Source: Alphaproteobacteria bacterium
Lineage (GTDB): Bacteria > Pseudomonadota > Alphaproteobacteria > UBA9219
Assembly: GCA_028692635.1 (NCBI GenBank)
Contig: JAQUWX010000005.1
Span: 19,516-55,823 of the forward strand
Reading direction: 5' to 3'
Length of the DNA stretch: 36,308 nucleotides
The stretch's first letter is position 1, and each line of letters starts with the position of its first letter. The translations under genes were made by a program, and so were the position numbers. This document shows positions 31,927-36,308 of the stretch, in pieces. The notes under the pieces are model-generated. The model saw only the letters and a program-made list of their open reading frames with translations, was not told where the DNA came from and searched no databases.

Positions 31927-32305
31927 TTTTTGCCCGTGAAAACCTATCCGTTTTGGCCAGAATTCCTGATCCGATCTTCGTCATTCTTGGCAGGAATTCT
32001 GTAATTCCTGACTTGGCGGCATTTCTGAATTTCTGGATTTCTCTTTCCAGCCAATGGATTGCGTGTGGTTTCAGGAATGACGCGTCATTCTTGGCCGCAT
32101 TTCTGAATTCTTGGAAATCCTTCTGTTGTCTCAAAGACTTGGGCAGGAATTCAGAAATGACGTTTTCCCACTCTCCCTACGGGAGAGAGAGACGCTTTCA
32201 GCGATCTCTCCTCCACCGGTCGAGGGAGTTTGCGCGTGGGCATGATCCGCGATGCTTCGAACCCGTTCCCGTTTTCCAATTCCCAACAGACAGGAGACAC
32301 AGGCG
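31923..32305. other. Repeat- and palindrome-rich patch after the primase-helicase, probably non-coding
   Basis: A 128-aa reading frame starts here (ATGA overlap), but its composition is driven by repeats and I do not support it as a gene. Direct repeats: TCATTCTTGGC (31981, 32085) and CATTTCTGAATT (32020-32031, 32098-32109), with the latter inverted at 32148-32159. GGCAGGAATTC occurs at 31989 and 32142. Palindromes: CAGGAATT-CTGT-AATTCCTG (31991-32010) and a perfect 16-mer GAATGACGCGTCATTC (32075-32090). A hairpin CTCTCCC-TAC-GGGAGAG lies at 32171-32187. A candidate origin or RNA element. Confidence 0.55.
31943..31956. promoter_or_regulatory. Repressor-type operator copy, inverted relative to 33039
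   Basis: CCTATCCGTTTTGG; an exact reverse complement of it (CCAAAACGGATAGG) occurs at 33039-33052. One half matches the WATCC part of the switch operators; the other half is degenerate. Confidence 0.4.
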
Positions 32306-32623
32306 ATGACAGCGAACCTGATCAAAGCGAGAGATGCGAACATTTACTGGCGCTACTCCCACACGAACCGTGTCTATGACGTGCGCGTGCGGGATCGGTT
32401 CGATTTATGCGAAGAGCGCGTCACCTCAAGCGGCGCGTACTGGACGGGATGGAAACACGCGCGTGGCACAAACCCTGAAACGCTCTTCGGTGAAATGCTG
32501 ATCCGCTACGGCTTCACGACGATGGAAGAAGCGCGCATCGCTCTCCTGCAGTTCGCCAAGATCGATAACTGCCAATGGGCGCGCAACATGCTCGATGCCA
32601 AAATGTACGGGAGGGTCGCATGA
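32306..32623 (+). CDS. Phage protein of unknown function (105 aa)
   Basis: ATG 32306 with AGGAG 9 nt upstream begins MTANLIKARDANIYWRYSHTNRVYDVRVRDRFDLCEERVTSSGAYW, a compact beta-rich start. A helical half follows, NPETLFGEMLIRYGFTTMEEARIALLQFAKIDNCQWARNMLDAK. No family is recognised. The upstream in-frame ATG at 32252 is rejected for lack of a ribosome binding site. It is coupled (ATGA) to the DUF6362 gene. Confidence 0.75.
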   Translation: MTANLIKARDANIYWRYSHTNRVYDVRVRDRFDLCEERVTSSGAYWTGWKHARGTNPETLFGEMLIRYGFTTMEEARIALLQFAKIDNCQWARNMLDAKMYGRVA

Positions 32624-33051
32624 AATCTTCCAAGCATCTGAGCATGACCGATGTCGCGGACAGGCTGGAACAGGCCGCGCAAACTCTGCGGCGTCTTCCC
32701 CCCGTGCGTGTGCGCGGCTATTTCGGCGCATGGCCTCCCATCATGCACGAGGCGATTTACGCTTACGGCTGGGAAGAAACGCGCATAAAACTCGGCCCGC
32801 CTTCGGCGCGTCACATCAGCGAAATGGACGAAGCCTTGCGATGGTTCATGTGGTTGGAACGCGAGGAAGTCACGCTCGTTTGGCTCCGCGCATGCGATCT
32901 CAAATGGAAGAAAATCCATCGCATTCTCGGCTGGTCGGTGCGCAAGCTCCAGTACGATTGGCGAATCGCTCTCGCCAAAATCGAGTATCGGCTGGCCAAT
33001 CCGGACATGAAATTTGAGCTTCCCTGCATTAAAAGAATCCAAAACGGATAG
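32620..33051 (+). CDS. DUF6362 domain protein
   Basis: A 143-aa protein. The start overlaps the previous stop (ATGA) and has GGGAGGG just upstream. The blocks MTDVADRLEQAAQTLRRLPPVRVRGYFGAWPPIMHE, RIKLGPPSARHISEMDEALRWFMWLEREEVTLVWLRA and WKKIHRILGWSVRKLQYDWRIALAKIEYRL match the DUF6362 family of alphaproteobacterial prophages. The last part looks like a helix-turn-helix, so DNA binding is possible. The stop codon lies inside an operator-type sequence. Confidence 0.88.
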   Translation: MKSSKHLSMTDVADRLEQAAQTLRRLPPVRVRGYFGAWPPIMHEAIYAYGWEETRIKLGPPSARHISEMDEALRWFMWLEREEVTLVWLRACDLKWKKIHRILGWSVRKLQYDWRIALAKIEYRLANPDMKFELPCIKRIQNG

Positions 33052-33052
33052 G
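33037..33052. promoter_or_regulatory. Repressor-type operator overlapping the DUF6362 stop codon
   Basis: ATCC-AAAAC-GGAT at 33037-33049 followed by AGG. It has the spacing of the switch operators at 24.1 kb, and CCAAAACGGATAGG is the reverse complement of the site at 31943. Confidence 0.5.
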
Positions 33053-33357
33053 TGGAAATGCGCAAACCCATAGGCAACCAATTCAAATGTTTGCAAAACA
33101 GCATGCGCATTATAGTTGTGCGCATTTTGCGCTGTTTTGGGCATAATCCTGATTATGATTTGGGAAACCCACGCGCGGCAAACGCGGGTGCTCATGGCCC
33201 CGTCACCTTCGAACATCATCGAACAGTAACTCACAGGATCGCGGCAAGCTCGGCTTTGCCGCGCCGTGTGATGTGCGCCCTTGCGGCTTTGGCCGTGCGC
33301 GTGCGCAGCGCGATAACCCGAACCCTTTCTTCAACCAGCCAACAAACGGAGACAAGC
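33052..33357. other. Gene-free 306-bp stretch with several inverted repeats
   Basis: I see no supported gene. Composite hairpin: AAAACAGC-ATGCGCA (33095-33109) pairs with TGCGCAT and GCTGTTTT (33119-33138) with a 5-nt bulge. CATAATC-CT-GATTATG is at 33142-33157. GCGGCAA/TTGCCGC is at 33241-33262. This is probably the promoter and leader region of the coiled-coil gene at 33358. Confidence 0.55.
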
Positions 33358-33666
33358 ATGACCGATCCCCAAACGACCGACGCCACCACCGACGCCACTT
33401 CGCAGACCGCGAACACCGATGCGGCGACCGATGCCGCCTCCGCGCAGGCCGAAACGCAAGAGACGCGCGACCTCGATTTTGTTTTTGAGCAGTACGAAGC
33501 CGCGCTTGTCGACTTCAAAGACAAGCTCGACCAAGCCAACGCCGCCAAGGCCACGGCCATCTCGGCTGCCCAGCGCGTCGCCGATCTCAAAAAGGAACTC
33601 GATACGCTTGAAGGCGATGTCGAAAAAAGCTTTGCGTCTGTCGAAGCGTTCTTGGCAAGCGCATAG
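33358..33666 (+). CDS. Small acidic coiled-coil protein
   Basis: A 102-aa protein. It begins MTDPQTTDATTDATSQTANTD, a low-complexity Thr/Asp/Ala head. The second half is a coiled coil: LDFVFEQYEAALVDFKDKLDQANAAKATAISAAQRVADLKKELDTLEGDVEKSF. I take ATG 33358 as the start because GGAG lies upstream and the longer in-frame extension runs through the hairpins described above. Function unknown; similar short coiled-coil proteins occur near phage terminase regions. Confidence 0.7.
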   Translation: MTDPQTTDATTDATSQTANTDAATDAASAQAETQETRDLDFVFEQYEAALVDFKDKLDQANAAKATAISAAQRVADLKKELDTLEGDVEKSFASVEAFLASA

Positions 33667-33675
33667 GCCAAGCCA

Positions 33676-33724
33676 AAATGGATAAGGCATCCACCCGCAT
33701 TGGATGGGGGTGGGTAGCCTATCC
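33676..33724. promoter_or_regulatory. Cluster of operator half-sites
   Basis: ATGGATAAGG (33678-33687), CATCC with a 9-bp spacer before GGATG (33688-33706), and CCTATCC (33718-33724). Half-sites match the switch operators, but the spacing differs. The cluster lies downstream of the coiled-coil gene and upstream of the methyltransferases. Confidence 0.35.
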
Positions 33725-33810
33725 CTTTGAAATCTTGGGTCCTTCCTGCCGGAAAACGTATGCTGGCGGCAAGAGCGCGGGACTTCGCTACATGTAGGTT
33801 CGAAAAGCGG

Positions 33811-33836
33811 GAAGCCACCCCACAGGTTGTGGCTTC
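33811..33836. repeat. Hairpin upstream of the ParB-methyltransferases
   Basis: A perfect 8-bp stem, GAAGCCAC (33811-33818) and GTGGCTTC (33829-33836), with a 10-nt loop. No T-run follows. The surrounding stretch (33667-33953) has no supported gene. Confidence 0.45.
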
Positions 33837-33953
33837 GGGCCTTACCCGATTATTTATTGAAAAACAAACAGTTATGCATGCTTGGCAGGTGGATTCCGAC
33901 GCGTGGATTCCTTAGCCAAGGTGGCCACTCGGCTGTTTCGTTCACGGATCCAC

Positions 33954-35357
33954 ATGCCCAACGTCATTTTGCCCAAGGAGCTGGAGATTTGGCCGACTGA
34001 TCGGCTGAAACCTTATGCCCGCAATCCGCGCACGCATAACACGGCGCAGATCGCGCAGTTGGCGGGAAGCATGATCGAGAACGGGTTCACCAATCCGCTT
34101 CTTGTGGTCAGCGACGGCACAATCATCGCTGGGCATGGGCGGTTGGAAGCGGCAAAACAGGTCGGGCTGAAGGAAGTTCCGGTCATCCTGCTTGATCACC
34201 TAACGCCCGCGCAACGCCGCGCCTACGTCATCGCCGACAACCAACTCGCCCTGCAAGCGGGATGGGACGACGCTCTCTTGGCGGAAGAGATGCACGCGCT
34301 GAACGGACTTGGGTTCGATCTATCACTCACAGGGTTCGACGAAAAAGAAATCGATCAAATCCTCGCCCCCTTGCAGGATGAGCAGGAGAAGCCGTCCGAG
34401 GCTGGCGGCAAGGAAGACGAAGCGCCTGCGCCGCCCAAGCATCCCGTCTCGCGCGAAGGCGACGTCTGGCTGCTTGGCAACCATCGCTTGCTTTGCGGCG
34501 ACAGCACGGATCCCGCCGCCATTGCGCGTTTGATGGGCGGGAAGCAAGCGCACTTGCTGTTCACGTCGCCGCCCTATGGCAACCAGCGCGATTACACGAC
34601 CGGAGGCATCAGCGATTGGGACAAGCTGATGCAAGGCGTATTTTCCGTATTGCCGATGCGCGACGATGGTCAGGTCTTGGTCAATCTCGGCCAGATCCAC
34701 AAAGACGGCGAATGGCAGCCTTACTGGCAGGATTGGATCGCGTGGATGCGCGAGAAAAACTGGCGGCGCTTCGGCTGGTACGTTTGGGATCAGGGGCCGG
34801 GTCTTCCGGGTGATTGGAACGGACGCTTCGCCCCCAGCTTCGAGTTCGTCTTTCATTTCAACAAGACGCCGCGCAAACCCAACAAGATCGTGCCCTGCAA
34901 ATGGGCGGGGCACGTCATGCACGAAGACGAAGGCGGCTTGCGCGAAAAAGATGGCACGGTTGGCAAATGGACGCACGCCGAACAGCCCGTTCAGGAAAAC
35001 AAGATACCGGACAACGTGATCCGCATTACGCGCCACAAAGCGCGCGGCGTCGAAACCGAACACCCCGCCGTGTTTCCCGTGCGTTTGCCCGCGTTCATCA
35101 TGCAGGCCTACAGCGCCGAGGGCGAAATTGTTTATGAACCCTTCTGCGGATCGGGAACGACCATCATCGCTGGCGAACAAACAGGCCGCGCTGTTCGGGC
35201 GATGGAGCTTGCACCCGCTTATGTCGACGTGGCCGTGCGCCGATGGCGCGAGATATTCCCGAACGCGCCCCTTGCGCTTGAAGGCGAAGGAATGAGTTTT
35301 GAAGAAACCGCCGCCGCGCGCGGCATTAATTTGACCCAAGAAAGCGAAGCCGCATGA
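33954..35357 (+). CDS. ParB-domain DNA methyltransferase fusion (TSPPY type)
   Basis: A 467-aa protein. ATG 33954 (MPNVILPKELEIWPTDRLKPYARNPRTH) begins a ParB/Srx-type N-domain that includes IIAGHGRLEAAKQVG and IADNQLALQAGWD. After an acidic linker (140-165), the methylase domain has GDVWLLGNHRLLCGDS, motif IV TSPPYG (204-209), and motif I FCGSGT (397-402). Motif order IV then I is the beta class, which makes N4-methylcytosine or N6-methyladenine. No restriction partner is adjacent, so it is probably an orphan phage methylase protecting phage DNA. It overlaps a second, similar gene by 4 bp. Confidence 0.93.
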   Translation: MPNVILPKELEIWPTDRLKPYARNPRTHNTAQIAQLAGSMIENGFTNPLLVVSDGTIIAGHGRLEAAKQVGLKEVPVILLDHLTPAQRRAYVIADNQLALQAGWDDALLAEEMHALNGLGFDLSLTGFDEKEIDQILAPLQDEQEKPSEAGGKEDEAPAPPKHPVSREGDVWLLGNHRLLCGDSTDPAAIARLMGGKQAHLLFTSPPYGNQRDYTTGGISDWDKLMQGVFSVLPMRDDGQVLVNLGQIHKDGEWQPYWQDWIAWMREKNWRRFGWYVWDQGPGLPGDWNGRFAPSFEFVFHFNKTPRKPNKIVPCKWAGHVMHEDEGGLREKDGTVGKWTHAEQPVQENKIPDNVIRITRHKARGVETEHPAVFPVRLPAFIMQAYSAEGEIVYEPFCGSGTTIIAGEQTGRAVRAMELAPAYVDVAVRRWREIFPNAPLALEGEGMSFEETAAARGINLTQESEAA

Positions 35358-36308
35358 CCTTGACCGTTGAGTTTTGGCCGCTCGACCGCTTGCTGCCCTA
35401 TGCCGCAAATGCTCGGACGCACGATGACGCGCAGATTGCGCAAATCGCGGCTAGCATTGCGGAGTTTGGGTTTAATGCGCCATGCCTTGTTGATGATCGT
35501 GGCGTTTTGATCGCAGGGCATGGCCGCCTTTTAGGCGCACGAAAACTTGGCTTGACCGAAGTTCCTGTCATTTGCCTCGGTCACCTATCTGAAGCGCAAG
35601 CGCGCGCCTATCGCATCGCCGACAACCGCATCGCTGAAAACAGCAAATGGGATGAAGCGATGCTGGCGGCAGAGGTGGCGCGGCTGCAAGAGGAGAACGT
35701 CGATCTTTCTCTCCTTGGGTTTGGAGAGGACGAGATCGACGATCTGCTGAATCTTGAAGACGGAAACGAAGGGAACACGGACGACGATGCCGTGCCGGAA
35801 GCGCCCATCGATCCCGTGACAAAGACCGGCGATGTCTATGTTCTTGGCAATCATCGTTTGCTCTGCGGCGACAGTACCGTTCTCGAAAACGTCGAAAAGG
35901 TTCTCGATGGTGCGCTGGCCGACATGGTATTCACGGATCCGCCTTACAACGTGGATTACGGTAACACGGCCAAGGACAAGATGCGCGGCAACGACCGCAA
36001 GATCATGAACGATAATCTTGGCAAAGGGTTCGAGGCCTTCCTTTATGACGCTTGCGTCAATATGGTGACTGTCTGTAAGGGCGCGATTTACATCTGCATG
36101 TCATCCAGCGAACTGCACACGTTGCAAAAAGCCTTCGTTGCGGCGGGCGGAAAATGGTCGACTTTTGTCATCTGGGCCAAAAACACTTTCACGCTTGGGC
36201 GCTCGGACTATCAGCGCCAGTACGAGCCGATCCTCTATGGCTGGAAACAAGGTACCGATCATTTCTGGTGCGGCGCGCGCGATCAGGGTGACGTGTGGTT
36301 TGTGAACA
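35354..36308 (+). CDS. Second ParB-domain DNA methyltransferase fusion (DPPY type), cut by the window end
   Basis: The frame opens at ATG 35354 (ATGA overlap with the first methylase) and stays open to the last base, giving 318 codons. The N-terminal ParB-type domain is VEFWPLDRLLPYAANARTH, LIAGHGRLLGARKLG, IADNRIAENSKWD. Next come an acidic linker and the methylase part: GDVYVLGNHRLLCGDS and motif IV TDPPYN (194-199). DPPY points to an N6-adenine (or N4-cytosine) enzyme. The C-terminal FxGxG motif must lie beyond the window. The protein is clearly paralogous to its neighbour in the N-domain but has a different catalytic motif. Confidence 0.9.
   Translation, partial: MTLTVEFWPLDRLLPYAANARTHDDAQIAQIAASIAEFGFNAPCLVDDRGVLIAGHGRLLGARKLGLTEVPVICLGHLSEAQARAYRIADNRIAENSKWDEAMLAAEVARLQEENVDLSLLGFGEDEIDDLLNLEDGNEGNTDDDAVPEAPIDPVTKTGDVYVLGNHRLLCGDSTVLENVEKVLDGALADMVFTDPPYNVDYGNTAKDKMRGNDRKIMNDNLGKGFEAFLYDACVNMVTVCKGAIYICMSSSELHTLQKAFVAAGGKWSTFVIWAKNTFTLGRSDYQRQYEPILYGWKQGTDHFWCGARDQGDVWFVN

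Larger units (their letters stand above)
17591..36308. mobile_element. Prophage or phage-derived island (left part; right end outside the window)
   Basis: From the tRNA-Ser 3' end onward, every gene is of phage or cargo type: a defence-like cassette, serine recombinase module, CI/Cro-like switch, replication/recombination genes and ParB-methyltransferases. Base composition also shifts: the cargo cassette is AT-richer and the replication module visibly GC-richer than the core. The exact left edge is not defined; it lies somewhere in 17591-18070. No second copy of the tRNA 3' end is visible. No head, tail or terminase gene appears before the window ends. Confidence 0.8.

Noticed and set aside
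31923-32309. 128-aa frame starting on the primase-helicase stop (ATGA)
   Set aside because: The overlap is attractive, but the peptide is made from the DNA repeats (AAFLN and GRNS recur) and the opposite strand is open too. I treat the stretch as repeats; protein-level conservation would change this.
33052-33357. N-terminal extension of the coiled-coil gene
   Set aside because: The in-frame extension crosses several palindromes and has no ribosome site or protein-like composition; ATG 33358 is better.
33727-33800. Possible cos or terminase-proximal packaging signal (GGGTCCTTCC and GCGGGACTTCGC)
   Set aside because: It gave an impression of phage packaging-region sequence only; no terminase gene is visible and I have no sequence rule to support it.
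33727-33915. 62-aa frame before the first methyltransferase
   Set aside because: Non-ATG start, no ribosome binding site, and it runs across a hairpin.
34323-35408. 361-aa open frame on the minus strand
   Set aside because: Antisense to the first ParB-methyltransferase; no recognisable motif.

Overview
The window looks like a chromosomal segment of an alphaproteobacterium of moderate GC content that carries the left part of a prophage or phage-derived island. Lineage indicators are an ATP12-type F1 chaperone, a HpnN/MMPL-like transporter end next to mlaA, the lepB-rnc-era order, and the DUF2924 and DUF6362 families, all common in Alphaproteobacteria. I cannot place it below class level.

Positions 1-16.7 kb are core genome. 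In order: the 3' end of an MMPL/HpnN-like transporter and mlaA (outer-membrane lipid transport); a GH24 muramidase coupled to a small secreted protein; an ATP12 chaperone; yidC-engB; a leftward lpxD-ACP-KAS II cluster followed by a LysE-family exporter (lipid A/acyl-chain synthesis); a secreted protein of unknown function; a PAS-GGDEF-EAL protein; lepB-rnc-era; and atpH-atpA. The F1 ATP synthase operon stops after atpA at a strong terminator. No atpG, atpD or atpC follows within the window.

Positions 16.7-17.6 kb are a junction. They hold a small Cys-motif protein, a structured non-coding stretch that may encode an RNA, and tRNA-Ser(GGA), downstream of which gene content changes completely.

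Positions 17.6-36.3 kb are mobile DNA. A lower-GC two-gene cargo cassette (DUF4365-like nuclease fold plus an unnamed 381-aa protein) comes first and is a candidate defence pair. Next is a leftward operon of small proteins, DUF2924, a large serine recombinase and a ParB-HTH-like protein. A control region follows, with a CI-like repressor and a Cro-like protein facing each other across several copies of a WATCC-N5-GGATW operator. Rightward lies a replication/recombination module: RuvC-like resolvase, Sak4-like ATPase, ssDNA-binding-like protein, SF2 helicase, zinc-finger protein, Cas4/RecB-like nuclease and primase-helicase. After it come a dense repeat/palindrome patch, a DUF6362 protein, a coiled-coil protein and two tandem ParB-methyltransferase fusions, the second cut by the window end.

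The same operator family recurs at the recombinase-operon promoter, where it overlaps the -10 element, and at several points downstream. This suggests one repressor silences both the integration/excision operon and the replication operon. The right end of the element and its structural genes lie outside the window.
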